NCBI GenBank assembly: GCA_012845835.1
Contig: JABAKD010000029.1
Location: forward strand, 4,490,000-4,553,999
Reading direction: 5' to 3'
DNA length: 64,000 nucleotides
Source of the DNA: Undaria pinnatifida
Taxonomy: Eukaryota; Sar; Phaeophyceae; Laminariales; Alariaceae
This document shows, piece by piece, positions 42,580 to 54,241 of the stretch. Made by a program: the position numbers and the translations under genes. The notes under the pieces are model-generated. The model had not been told where the DNA came from, did no database searches, and was given only the letters and a program-made list of their open reading frames with translations. The stretch's first letter is position 1. Each line of letters opens with the position of its first letter.

Positions 42580-45500
42580 TGATACATGGTGGCCTTTTAG
42601 TTTTTTTCGAGCTTCGTATCATACAGGTGCTGCTGCACACACAGCCCACAGAGAGCTGATGCGGACGAGAAAACAGTCACACGATACGTCGTGCGTGGTG
42701 CGTGCCGTGTTCATGCAGCGGGGAAAAAACGAGTCATCATTATTAGTTTTGATCAAATTTCTTTTTGGTCGATGTCACCGCTGAAGTGCGTTTTTTCATA
42801 ACATTGTTTTCAAAGTTAGTGCGATTGAAAAACAGTCGTAATTTAAAGATAGTTTTTGAGTCTGTTTTGGGTCCGCGTTGGGATTAGGGTTTGGGTTCGG
42901 GGTTGGGTTGGGTCTACGCCAGTACCCCGATCCCATCAGGAAGTGCTTCCTACCTCGCAAACGCGTACAGCCCACCGCCCCAAAGATCCGCGCGATCAAA
43001 ACGCTAGGTAAGCCCCAGCAAAGACACAGCGGCAGCACAGCACACAGCTCGCCGTATATGCAACGCTCAACCCAGCTACAACAGCAGACCGCTTGATGCA
43101 TTACGAATCACGAACCGGAAGTAATAAATCTATGTGTACAACACCAGGAACGTTGACGGTGGTCATAAGCATCCCTCTTTCGTGGTTGAGCGGCATGCCT
43201 TCCTAAACTATTATAAGGAGTCCTCATTTTTTTTCGATGATCGAGCACACAACGAGCGTGTGCTGTGCACCGAGCAAGCACACACAGCAAGAAAATGGGC
43301 AGTGCAAGAGCAGTGTGTGACAAACGTTTCAAAACCAAAGAAACAGTCCGTCAATTGTGGAAAAATTAACACAACAGACCACGGCGAGACGTAGATTTCC
43401 TCCCCCCCCAAAGGTGACAAAGTGCATATTTTGAAGCATGTTTCGTAGTATTTCCCCGCAAACAAACATTGACTCTTGACTCGCGCGAATGCCTACATTT
43501 CGGGGATTGAAAATTGAACCGGGTTGAGGGCCAGTCCTGCTGTGCTGTTGTACTGACTGCCAGGTTGAGGCGCACCGAAGGCGGTAGATGCGCGCGAGCA
43601 ATCTATATGAAACGAGCCTGGAGGACAGCTATAGGTACTGAAGTACGAAGCACTCTTCATTCTTGGCCGCTTGTTCACCGCAACATCGTGCGAGAGTAGC
43701 ATGCAGGGCTTCCTCGAAGTTTTTACCACAGGTTTTGCACGAGCCGCGAGGCGGTGTCAATTAGAACGTATCCCCTAGGTTATTTTTCAGAGTTCGCGGC
43801 TTCGAGGGCCCAGAGCACGCCCCACGGACCTCGGCCGGGGCCCGCGCTTGCGCTGTGGTGTACACGCTGGTCCCCTGCGTGCCCCGCGGCCGGGAGCACG
43901 AGAAAAGACCCCGGGCCGGAAGGGAAAGAAATGCCGAAGAGCGAAATACGTCGATCTGGTGCATAGCAAGATCATTTATTTCCTCGCGGTGTGCCATCGT
44001 GTCTTCAACGTTTCTGTAGCTGGCTTTGCTGAAAATGGTTGGCTACAGAGACAATTCTTACAAAGCCCAAGCTCGCTATCATTGGTACATACGCGAGGTC
44101 ACCAAACGGCGGGGCGGTAGGCGGAAGCTCCCTCCGTTCCGTTCCGCACCCCGAGTCGCGCTCGCCCTGCCCGAAACCGGTATACGTACGGCAAACTACG
44201 GTTAGCAGGAGAATGAAGTAACTAACGGCTACAACATAGTACCAGCAACCAGCACGTAACACTAGCACAACAAAACACAAACGGGTCTACGTGGGTGGTG
44301 CGCTGATGTTTGCCGTTAGCTCTGGCCATGCCCGTAACGATCGAGGGACATGTGGGCACAGTGTAGGCGCGGTCGTACAAGTGGCAGTATACTGCCAAGT
44401 CGTATGCACTGATCGTAACAGTGGTCGCCGCTTTCGCATACATCTACCCATAAAGAGATTGTAACGTATATAAGCAAGGGCGTAGAAGTGACAACAGTCT
44501 ACTGTCAGAAGGCAGCTTACAAAGCAAAGTATCAACAAAAGTTGCGCAAGGTTCGGATCCATCCACGCTCTGAGGCACTTGCGTGTGTCGCTTTTCAAAA
44601 GTGTGGCTACACAGTCTAAAACGGTTACAGTCTAAAACGGTTGAGCCCCGGGTATCACAGCACCGAGGACCCATATAATCAGTATTCCGGCAGGCATACA
44701 GCGGCATTGGCAGTCACTGAGCGAACGGTACAGCACTAGTCCCCCCTATCCACAGCACGCGAAAGACGTACGAAAACCGTTTGAGTAAAGTCGACCAATG
44801 AAAGAGCTATTCCACGGAAGGTGGCCGCGAGTAAAATCGGGCGCAAAGTCAGCCAGTTTCTTCACTTCGAGGTTATTGGATAGCTAAAATCGACGGTGTC
44901 GACGAGGCAACGCCGCCACAGCACCTTTCAACCCTACCCCTAACCCTGAACCCTAACCTTATTCCCTAAGAAACTAGCTTCCGCCCACAAATCCGGCAAG
45001 AAGAGAAACTTGCTCGCTACTGGAGACTGTACATGAGATAACGCCACCACTGCGCCTTTCAACCGTAACGCAACATCTAAAGCCTACTAAAATATTACAC
45101 GGTAACATACTCAACAATCAGACGCACATTCTGCCCAGAACCTAGCTAAACTCCAACGAGACACTCTCCGGTCGCATACGCAGCAGGCAGTCAGGAAATG
45201 GTTGCTACTGGAGATCGTCTATGTCGGAGTCGTCGTCGAGCATCCTGGACAGTATATCCTGCCGGCAAGTAACCACGACACACAGAGGATGCCAGGCAAG
45301 AGGGAACGAAATCAGAGGCTAGAGAGGCGGATTAGATGCACAGTGCCCCTGACGAGAGTACTTGTAGTAGGACCGTACCATGTATGTGTTTTAGATGGCA
45401 CGGGCGGGATTTCAGGGGAATGAGCTAACTTGACATGCGAGAACATAACCTCAAGGGCACGAGCTAATTTGACGTGCGAGTACATCATCACCTGTAGGAA

Positions 45501-46195
45501 CCATCTATCAATAGGAAATAATTGCTCCTCGGCCTCATGAGAAGCATTTGGGCGGGAGGGGAAATCACCACGGACACGTACGCCGTCGCTCGCCAATAAA
45601 ATCGCCAGATAGAAACAAGATGATCTTCACACAACACTACAGAAATCCACAACGTAATGTGACGAGGATACAAACGTACGGAGTTCGGGTCGGAATGCAG
45701 AACGACGAACCGCTGTTGCTTCTTCAACATCAAATATTGCAAGCGAAGCGAACAAAACCTGCCGTGTTGTTGCGGCTGACCACATCCGCTGTGGTTTCGG
45801 CCGTGGTACCCAAGCAAACATTCGATATCAGCGGCGGCCTCACACATGTACCAAAACGGGAGGGAGCACGCCCACACTTGCCACTCAGAAAATATATGTA
45901 TATCCAATAAGGGAAAGTATTCCCTGCTACGTCATACCAGATACAGCAGCCGGTAAAAAAAAATGCCAGGTATGACACCGTTCTTATCAGCGGTTTCATT
46001 TTGTTTTAGCAAATGGACTGCGGAAACGGTTCAGATTCTCCTGACGACGGGTCTGTGCGGCCGAGCTCACCCAAGGAAGACGTGCCACGTTGACATTGAA
46101 AGCCTTCTAAGCGTAAACCAATTACGTCACGTGGTGGAAAAATGAGGTATTTGCTTGGATGAAACAACCAAGTTCGCGGGGTGTTCAGAGATAGC
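42580..46195. other. No confident gene; possible 3' exons of the downstream-listed minus-strand gene
   Basis: GC-rich patch at 43790-43930 and telomere-like CCTAACCCTGAACCCTAACC at 44938-44960. On the minus strand, 45845-45775 and 45725-45670 contain protein-like pieces flanked by AG and GT (for example before GTACGT near 45676). They could be exons following 46200 but are not secure. A short direct repeat GAGCTAA(C/T)TTGAC(A/G)TGCGAG occurs at 45420 and 45462. Confidence 0.3.
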
Positions 46196-46199
46196 TCAC

Positions 46200-49100
46200 C
46201 CGCGGTTTACCAGCTTTGTCCTCGGTGTCTCCCGCCTCCCGCTTGACCGCGACCCCGGAGGTGCTATCGGAAGCGCCTGTTCTTGCTGCTGCACCGTAAT
46301 TACCTCCTTCCGCCGCCGCTGCAGCTGGCGCAATCTTCTTTTTCTTTCGTCGCCTTCGGGGGGACGATTCCAGCCCGAAACCGGACGTTCCCCCCCCCCA
46401 GCCCCCACCCGCACCGGCGCTGCCGCCGTCGCTTCCACTGCTCTCACCACCGATATGTTTCAGGGCTTCTTCCAAGAAATATTTGCGTGTGTCGCCGCCG
46501 TCCGCCCCCCCCCCACTGCCATTGCCGCCACCGCCGCCTTGAGTACTTTCCAGTTCCTTGTCGGGGTCGGAGTCTGAGTCGGAGCCGGGAAGCGTCCGCC
46601 CCGACAGAGGGGGGGGCGGTGGTGTTCGCCGTCGGGATCGTTGCGAGGTCGCGGACTGTTTCACCGCCGACTGTCGCTTGCTCGACCGCTGGCTGGTGCA
46701 TGCGTCCGACTCCTTCTTCACCTTCGGCATGCTGTCATTGCTGTGCTTGCCTTTTGCCGCTGCCCCTTCCCATGGTCGAGAGTCTCGGCCAACGTGAACA
46801 GAAAGGTCCCCGCCCGATACTTCCTGCGAATAGCAACAGCGGCGGACGGAACTTGTTGTCGGCCAAACGTGTTGTTATCGCATTTAACGCATCTCCTACA
46901 TTACCTCCGTGTTCGCAAAACAGGTAACTCCAGCAAGAGTAGGCATGTGTCGGTTATAGCTTCACAGCGAGCCTCGAGCGCCCCCTTTATGTCTGCCCTC
47001 CCACGAATAGCGTTGAAAGCTAGCTCGCCGATCAACCTTACCGATCACTTCCTACAAGAACCCCTGTTTGATCAGTTTCAACCAACAACTGTACGGCCCG
47101 AGCACGCCATACCATGTGCTGGGAAGGGGATACGTACCCTCTCTCCCCTCCTCCCTCGGCGTCTCCCGCGAGTCCCAACGCTAACCGGGTCACAGACCAA
47201 CCGCACCACAACATCGGCTACATTCGAAATCATGGGGCCCCACGGTAAATCCTATCGTATACCGTGGGGTCCCATGGGGGACCGCGGGACATCCCAGAGG
47301 ACATCTCAAGGAACGCTAAGGCAACCGGGCGTATACCGCCCGAGGGATACCACGGTTTATCACGGAGTCCCGCGGGCGAAATTCCCCGGTCGAAAAATGG
47401 TGCTAACCCTTTACTTGAGGGGGGGTAATCTCACGGAGCAACACACCAAGTACGATCATTAGGCATCGGCAACACCAAGAGCAACCCGGGCTGCTGTGTT
47501 TCGTTAAATGCCCCTCATTTATACGTACGTACCGACACTGCGAGTAGCCCTGACAGTTGGAAAAAAAAGGATGCTGTAGTTCTCGCAAGCAACCTCGTGC
47601 CGGTGGATCTTGCAACTGTCGTTAAGTCAAGTGTGTGTGCGTTAGTGGGAAGCAGGAAAATTCGCAACCCAACTCAACCTAATGTAACCCAGCCCAACCT
47701 AACCCAACAAACTCCCCTTGCCGTCATTGGGTTGGGTGCGTGTGTGCGTCACAAGATGAAAAAAAAAAAAAGGCTTTTTGGGGAGAGGGGGTCATCGGGT
47801 GGCACATGCTCCATTCAGTCACAACAACAAAAAAATCCCGGGTACCTCGATGCGCTGGGAATGAGCCCCTATTTGTTGACGTCTTCCAAAATTTAGAATA
47901 TTGCTTCGCCCGTGAAGTAAATACCTCAACACTGTTCCGGTCGCTATAGCTGGGTCCCAATAAGGGTGACGAGCAGGCATCTATGGCTTCACGCCATGTA
48001 CGCACTCTCAGTAGCCTGGCCAGCTAACTTTTTTCGGGACCCATTTATGGCGATCACAAACCGACGATTGTGACGACATATCGAGCATCTAGGACGAGCA
48101 TGCTACAAGTATCGGCTATCGCCACGCTGCGAGCACATGTCACACAGCTGTATATATTACTGCAGTTCGGACCCAACCCCTTTTTCCAGAGGTCGGGGCT
48201 GTTTTGTGGGGGTCGATGCTGTAATGAACACTTTCCTTTTGACATTTTTCTGCCGCTCCGAATTATATCCAACCGGGTTACCACGTCCTGAATTATAACC
48301 AACCCACCACTGTTCCGTGGTCGCTATACCTGGTATTCACATCGAAAGGGGTATCGAGCAAGCACTCAAACGTAACGCTACATACGCGCTCACACGGCGC
48401 AGCCAGCTTCCTCCTGACGGTTTCGGAAGCTATACCTAGGTCCAAAAAGGGAAACGTTGCAAATATTAACACATCACCTGGGTCCCTGCGGGCCGGGCAA
48501 ACGCCCCCCCGCTTCCGTCCTGCCACGCCCCACCGCCCGTGCTCTCCACACCCGGCTCCGTCTTCACTCTGGCCGCCGCCGCACCGACGCCGTCCCGGTC
48601 TGTGAAGTATCTTCCTTCGGTCCCCGGGCTAGCCCTCTTCCGTTTCCCGCGGGCATCTGCCTTCGTACCCGCGGTGTTCGCACGGCCAGCGGCGACGTGT
48701 TTGGCTTTCCCTTTTCGACGGCTAGCAATGGTTCGAGGGGGCACAAAAGACACGATTGTTGGGAGGTTCGATCAAAAACGCGATTGTTGGGAGGCTCCAT
48801 AAGACTCCACTGTTGAGAGATGTCCGTAAGAAGACATTCTTAAATGAATTCCATAAAACTAGGTATATACGTTCGGGGCTTCCACAAGCCGCGAGTATTG
48901 GAAGGTAGCCATGAGGCGCGAGTGTTTGGGGGCTCCGTAAGACGTCATTGTTGGCAGGTGTCATTAGACGCCATTGTTGGGGTGGGGTGACAGGACACGA
49001 TTGTTGTGATATTTCACATAGACCCAATTGTCGGGGCAGTCACCCCACGGTAGGGTTGCAGCAGATTCTAAAAATTTTCTGGGCTCCTAACATGAGGAGC

Positions 49101-50625
49101 TCAACACCTCACCCGAAACATGACTTGGAAGGCATTCGTTCGCGCAACCCAACCAACACTTCCATGCCCTAGTCTTGGCACAAATCATACTCGCAAAATT
49201 ATCAGACCAACCGTTAGTTCCTTTGTTGAGGAGCTCAACCGGCAAGAAAAGGTTTGGACCAAAACATGCACGCTACCGTGGCATGAGTCGGCATTCACAA
49301 GATGCCATAAGACGCGCTTGTTGGAGGTTCCAGAAAATAATATTGTTGGGGGTTCCACAAAGCGTGAAATACTGGAGGGGTAAAAAAACGAGTTTGTTGG
49401 AACAGCACCTACTTGCATGATTGGTAAAAAAATAAAAGGTTGAACACCCTTGATCTGATTGGTTGAGGTCTGCCTTTAGGTCAGCCGATTGTTCTTGAGA
49501 ACACGCCTACCAAACACGCGGCGGATGCGGCGGAGCCGCGGGATCGCCCTTCCCGACCTCGAGCCCCCCAAAGGGATGGGGTTGGGGTTAGGGCTAGGGT
49601 TAGGGTTATGACTGGGGTCTGGTTGGGTCCGGGCCGACGCGCAAAAGAGAAATGGACTAAAAGGTGTGCAGTCACATTTTTTCACGCCGATAAAGCAAAT
49701 GGGGGTTGCCATTGTTGGTGGGGTTTCATATGATGTCACTGTTGGGGGGGTTATATGGGATGCGGTTGTTGGGGGGTTCCATATAGCGTGATTGTTGGGA
49801 GGGGGTCCACAATAACGCGATTATTGGGGCGTTCCGGGCGGATTCACTGGGGCTTTGACACGACGTGGTTGCTCCGGGACCCCATTACACGTGATTGCTT
49901 GGGGAGTGGCATGTTTACGATGGGCGTGACAAAGGGCCGCCAGCGCACAAATTCAAAACTAAGTTAGCGCGCCAGAGAAGCGTGTGATAGGATTCGGGGG
50001 GGGACCTGAATTTGTGTCGCGTTGCCCGCAATTGTACATTTTCAAGGCAATCATGCACGAAAGCGTGGTCGCGTGGGAGCGTTACGGATGCGCTGGGAGG
50101 GGGGTGTTAGGGTTGGGGGAACCCCGATTTAGGACTAGCATGACTATGAATTTTGCAGATGGCACAAAATAAACCGCCCGGTAGAAGGCGGAAAGATGCT
50201 CTTTTACGCGCGCCTGGGGTAGTAGAAACCGAAGCGCCTCGCCGGCTCGCCAAGCACAGGTCCCAGCAAAAACTGCAGTATTCCCGCTGCTGTAGCTAAC
50301 CCAGGCAACAGCTGGCCGATGACTCCAGCCAACTCAAAGCCCCAATAATCATACTACAATAGCACCTCTGCGAAATTCAACAGGCCAATGCGAAACACCA
50401 AAACGTGGTCGTCGAGGTCTCCCTTTAAATCACAACGGTGCCCTAAATGTGGTCGTCAAATAAACCTCACCTGGTCGTGGTCTGTTGTTTTCCGCTCGCC
50501 CTGTCGTCCGGCTCTTCCCCGTAGTCGCTTTCGCCGCTGTCCCCGCCTTCTCCGGGGTCAGCGTTTTCGTTTTCTTCTTCGCTCGCCCGCACGCTCCCAC
50601 TCGACTCTTCCTCACTGCCTTCTTC
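46200..50625 (-). CDS. Three phase-compatible exons of a lysine/serine/acid-rich, probably nuclear protein
   Basis: Exons 50625-50471, 48721-48478 and 46823-46200 (minus) have acceptors GACAG, GCTAG and CGCAG and donors GTGAGG, GTGATG and GTGAGC. Phases join exactly (2, then 0, then 0), and the codon split across the first intron makes Ser. Exon A is acidic (runs of EEES, ENEN, SGESDYGEEPDD). Exon B is basic (SRRKGKAKH, GKRKRASPG) and carries a KTEP motif (VKTEPG). Exon C has PKVKKESD (a KxE-type site), KRQSAVK, a Pro run, SDSDSDPDKE, RRRRKKKK and VKREAGD. The KxE/VKxE sites and basic clusters suggest SUMO-type acceptor sites and nuclear localisation, by inference. The start and the last exons are not placed. 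The introns are 1749 and 1654 bp and are filled with repeats. Confidence 0.58.
47232..47275. repeat. Strong hairpin, 16-bp arms with one mismatch
   Basis: ATGGGGCCCCACGGTA (47232-47247) faces TACCGTGGGGTCCCAT (47260-47275) across a 12-bp loop, inside the second intron of the exon A-C gene. More CCGCGGG/CACGG palindromic bits follow to 47390. Confidence 0.85.
48725..49032 (+). repeat. 33-bp-type minisatellite, block 1
   Basis: About nine degenerate units of GGTTCCATAAGACGCGATTGTTGGG spacing 30-38 bp. Blocks 2 (49300-49400) and 3 (49690-49910) are the same family, split by unrelated insertions. All lie in the intron between exons at 50471 and 48721. Confidence 0.75.
49041..49233 (+). repeat. 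Dispersed repeat, copy 1 of 2
   Basis: About 195 bp homologous to 62398-62605. Shared blocks include TGCAGCAGATTCTAA, CATGACTT(G/C)GAA and TTCGCGCAACCC(A/G)ACC. It interrupts the minisatellite between blocks 1 and 2, consistent with insertion. No coding capacity, LTR or clear tail. Confidence 0.75.
49300..49400 (+). repeat. 33-bp-type minisatellite, block 2
   Basis: Three units with CATAAGACGCGCTTGTTGGAGG, AATAATATTGTTGGGGG and ACGAGTTTGTTGG. Confidence 0.65.
49575..49607 (+). repeat. Interstitial telomere-like tract
   Basis: GGGGTTGGGGTTAGGG followed by CTAGGGTTAGGGTTAT, about five TTAGGG-type units between minisatellite blocks 2 and 3. Confidence 0.7.
49690..49910 (+). repeat. 33-bp-type minisatellite, block 3
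   Basis: Seven units around TTCCATATAGCGTGATTGTTGGGGG. Confidence 0.7.
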
Positions 50626-51044
50626 CTGTCGACGCGCGGGGGAGAAAAGGTAATGGGCTGTCATCATCTTGGCACACCGCTTGACTCTTCTGGTACAACT
50701 GCAAAAACGATTCCCGACAAAACGAATGTGTTACGGTGAGCGTGCACCGTTTTTTCTGCGGCTCGTCGCTTAAACTCTATACGCACCTGACCAAAAAGCC
50801 TGATTTTAGGAAAACTGAACGCGTTTGACATGATAAGCAACACTCGCAGCCTTGGCAGGCTAAAAGCAACATTTAAGCAAAACAAGAACGAAGTTTCGAC
50901 CATTTGGGATTGAGGAACTCCGTCCTTCAGAAAAAATATTGCCCAAAACGTGCTACCTCCATCGTAGTACGCGTCGAAAAATTCTTGACTAAAAATTCCC
51001 CCAACGCGTGGGTGAAATTCTAAAACGGATAACAAGGCACGCGA

Positions 51045-51185
51045 TTCCTTCCTCCTTCCTTCCTTTCCTCTTTCCCTCGTTATTTCCTTCCCTATTCCCT
51101 CCTTCCTTCCTTCCCTCTCTCCCTCCATTCTTCATACAGTCCTTCCATCGTTCCTTCCTTCCTTCATTCGTTCCTTCATTTCGCC
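51045..51185 (+). repeat. CCTT/CCCT microsatellite
   Basis: Imperfect (CCTT)n mixed with CCCT and CATTCG. Minus frames read Glu/Arg/Lys/Gly by composition. Confidence 0.85.
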
Positions 51186-51659
51186 CCGAGATACGTTCTC
51201 TCTCTTGCAACAAACTCTTGCTCCTACACGCGCCATTCTAAATCCTTGTTTACGGTACGCTGATGCCGGACGCAGGTCGGGGATCGCAGCCGCCGGACCA
51301 CTACGCACGGGGTGCAAACGCCACGCCTTGCGCAAGAGTTAGGGCCTCGACTGCGGGGCTCACTACTCCCGAAATTGCTATGAAATACGAGACAATAGTT
51401 GATTCTGGACCGCAAAAGACAAATCCATCGTTGCTACAGTATCAATACTGGCCTCTTTGTTCCGCCGCTAATGACATAGCAGGTGCCATAAGCAAATAGC
51501 AGAGCAGTAGGATACTCTGGGCCCTGTTTAGTATCTGATGTCGCAAATCTCCTACGGCCGTCTGCAGTGACCCGCAAGAGGTCAACGCCTGACCCCGGCA
51601 CCGCCCCCGTATACAGATCGGGAATTAGCGGCATTTAGGATAGCGAACGCGTGCGGGGG

Positions 51660-51772
51660 GGGGCGCACGATATTCATTGCGGGGGGGCGGGGGGGGGGGG
51701 GGGCGTTCTCATTTGTTGCTTGCCTTAGTCATTTCACTATTGACCACGCATCCCTTCGAGACGGAGCACCGT
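51660..51772 (-). mobile_element. Short 5'-truncated LINE 3' end with a C-rich tail
   Basis: 51703-51772 matches 62980-63052, the 3' side of the LINE at the window end. On the minus strand the copy ends in a C-rich tail (the plus-strand G runs at 51660-51702). Homology stops abruptly at 51772, as after 5' truncation. Confidence 0.7.
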
Positions 51773-51844
51773 GGGCGGGGGGGGGAACAAGAAAGAGAGA
51801 AAAAAATCGCGGTAAAATACACGCGCGGGAAGGCTTTCCTTGCA

Positions 51845-52075
51845 CACCCTACCCTACCCTACCCTACTCCACCCCACCCTATCTTACCAGACCCTACCCT
51901 ACCTTATCCTACCTTACCCTACCCTACCAGACCCTACCCTACCCACCCTACCATACCCTACCCTACCCTACCCTACCCTGCCCTACTCTACCCTACCGTA
52001 CCCTCCCCGCCCCTATCCTACTCTACCCTGCCCTGCCCTACCCTACCCTACCCTTCCCTTCCCTACTCTACCCTT
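51845..52075 (+). repeat. CCCTA pentanucleotide array
   Basis: About 45 units of CCCTA with point changes. Distinct from the TTAGGG-like tracts elsewhere. Confidence 0.92.
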
Positions 52076-52424
52076 ACGTCATACATAAACGACAACTGCA
52101 TAAATTCTGCGATATTTCCCTACTTGCCACGACAATAAGGGTGTAAGGGGTCCCCTACCCCACCCTATCGTTGTATGCGGACGGCACACTTCACAAATAT
52201 TACGGAATGCCACCCCCCACACCACGTCACGGAGAGGCGTGTGATGGATACTACGAGATCCATGGTCAATACGTTAGAATGGAATACAACACAAGCGAAA
52301 AGTCTTCACCTGTTTGTTTATCCCTACGAAGCGTAGAGGGCTCACCCATTGAGCTGACAATAGTGGAGTAGTGGAGTCACCGGTATGAAGATACGTAAAA
52401 GACGTACAAATATATTTATTAAGT

Positions 52425-52640
52425 TGCTCCTAGCCAAGGTGCAGCGTGGAGTGCGCTCGCCATGAAGAAAAGGCGGCTAAATAGGGGGAGTATTTCCACC
52501 ATCCCGATATCCCGCTATCATGTCGCCAATTTATCATTGGAACCCCTACAATACTCAACCGCCATCATATCCGCATCATATCCAAGCATAAAATCAACGG
52601 CCTCCCTGCTTCGTAAATGATACGGTATGATGCTATATTG
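52425..52640 (-). repeat. 3' LTR of copia element 2
   Basis: In plus orientation it begins TGCTCCTAGCCAAGG and shares about 85 percent of bases with 58150-58365 for at least 170 bp, then weaker similarity. The inner edge (about 52640) is approximate. Confidence 0.72.
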
Positions 52641-53254
52641 TCATATCATCAGGGTAAAACGATTCAATGAAAAATACCGTCAATCAATATCCTCCCAGTA
52701 CTACTTTGAAAAGAAAAAAAGAATGCAGCATTCTAGTCCTTGAAAAGCTCTCTATAAATCTAGACATACAATGCAGGGACAGTATCCAACATCAATCTTC
52801 ACGAACCTAACATCTAAGTCGTAAAATCCTAAGTCCGAAAACAAAAACTCAAATCCGAAATCCATAGACCAGAAACTCAAATCTGAAATCCAAATTCCAA
52901 AAATCCAAAAACTCAAACATCGGCCTTATAATCAGCACTCAGCCTTCCTTATAAAACGGTTGTCAGCTCCATACAAAAGGGATGCGAACAAGTGTAATCG
53001 GACAGCAGCCTCAAAACTCACTTTCGAATTAGACAAATGCCTCCCGGCTAGGTACATACTAAAAACCCATTCAGAATCCAAACGCTCAAATACAGAGCAA
53101 AATAATGTCATACTAGACAACCCAATCGTGAAAAAGTATTATTTCGAAAGTCAAGAAATAGCTACTTGCCTCCCTAAATGCCATGCGCTCTTAAAAGTAC
53201 CAAAATCCAGCTAATATATGCAGAATAATCCGACAAGAAACAATTCAAATCAGC

Positions 53255-53316
53255 TCGCGAAAAAGTTAGTCGCCCTCGGGTTCAGACGTATCGAACTCGT
53301 CGAGTTTGAGACCTTT
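53255..53316 (-). repeat. 60-bp fragment of the copia 2 RT region duplicated in its 3' region
   Basis: AGTCGCCCTCGGGTTCAGACG and the following bases match 54508-54560 inside the RT ORF (the LEEFDATEPEGDWHFREL segment). Confidence 0.7.
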
Positions 53317-53344
53317 TACAACTTAACGAGTCATAGTCTTCTGA

Positions 53345-53780
53345 AGTGGTCAAGCGAATCCTACCCCGCACAAGCGGTAACTGGTGGGCGTGACCCCTCC
53401 TTGCAGGATGAAAACTAAACGATTTGGCTCAGCTGGGTCTCACTACGGGGCTACCTGGTAATTGAGAAAACCATAGACTGGTTACGCAGGGATGATCTCG
53501 GGTAGTTTACCAAACACCGTTGCCGTCCCCAAGTCCGAAAAATCTCACACTTCCAGCTCATAATATACTCTGTATCAAATCAAGCGAATGGTACCTCGCA
53601 CAAGCGGTAACAGGTGGGCGTGACCCCTCCATGCAGAATGAAAACTAAACGATTTGGCTCAGCTGGATCTCATCACGGGGCTAGTTGAGAAAAGCATAAA
53701 TTGACTACACAGGGATGACCCCGGGTAGTTTACCCAAAACCGTTGCCGTCCTCAAGTCCCAAAAATCTCACATATATCAT
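53345..53780 (-). repeat. Tandem duplication of about 0.23 kb in the copia 2 3' region
   Basis: 53345-53550 and 53577-53780 share CAAGCGAAT, CGCACAAGCGGTAAC, GGTGGGCGTGACCCCTCC, AACTAAACGATTTGGCTCAG and CCGTTGCCGTCC. Confidence 0.88.
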
Positions 53781-53851
53781 TGTTAAACAGTAGAAACAGC
53801 GAACCTAGCGTACTACTGTAAATCATGATATATTATACCATTCTCCCGAAA

Positions 53852-54241
53852 TCAAATGTTCATCACAAAATCCTGGTGAAAACGAAAAACTGGACCGGCG
53901 AGTGCCTTCGTCAGGAAGTCTGCGTGTTGCCGCTCAGACTCTACGGCGACAATGTGAAACTCTCCCCTGAATACAAGCTCTCGTAGGAAGTGGTGCCTAA
54001 TGTCGATGTGTTTCGAATTCGACGCGCACACCGGGTTATGAGCCAGGTGACTTGCCCCCTTGTCCTCCAAAATCGTGATACATGCAGGACCAAGACCAGG
54101 CAAAATAAAACTCCACACGTACCGCAAGAAAAGCACCTTCTTGATGGTGTCTGCCAGTGCTACGTACTCGGCTTCTGTGGTCGAAAGCGTCACGCACTTT
54201 TGAGTCCTCGAAAACCAGCACACGCATGCCCCTGCGCACAT
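53852..54241 (-). pseudogene. Copia 2 RNase H
   Basis: 129 codons with CVTLSTTEAEYVALADTIKK (T-E-A-E-Y catalytic block), NPVCASNSKHIDIRHHFLREL and QHADFLTKAL. It overlaps the RT ORF by about 50 bp in another frame, so one frameshift separates them. Confidence 0.9.

Noticed and set aside
51839-52138. Tyr/Pro/Leu repeat ORF (TLPYPTLPYP)
   Set aside because: Product of the CCCTA array; the frame persists only through the repeat period.
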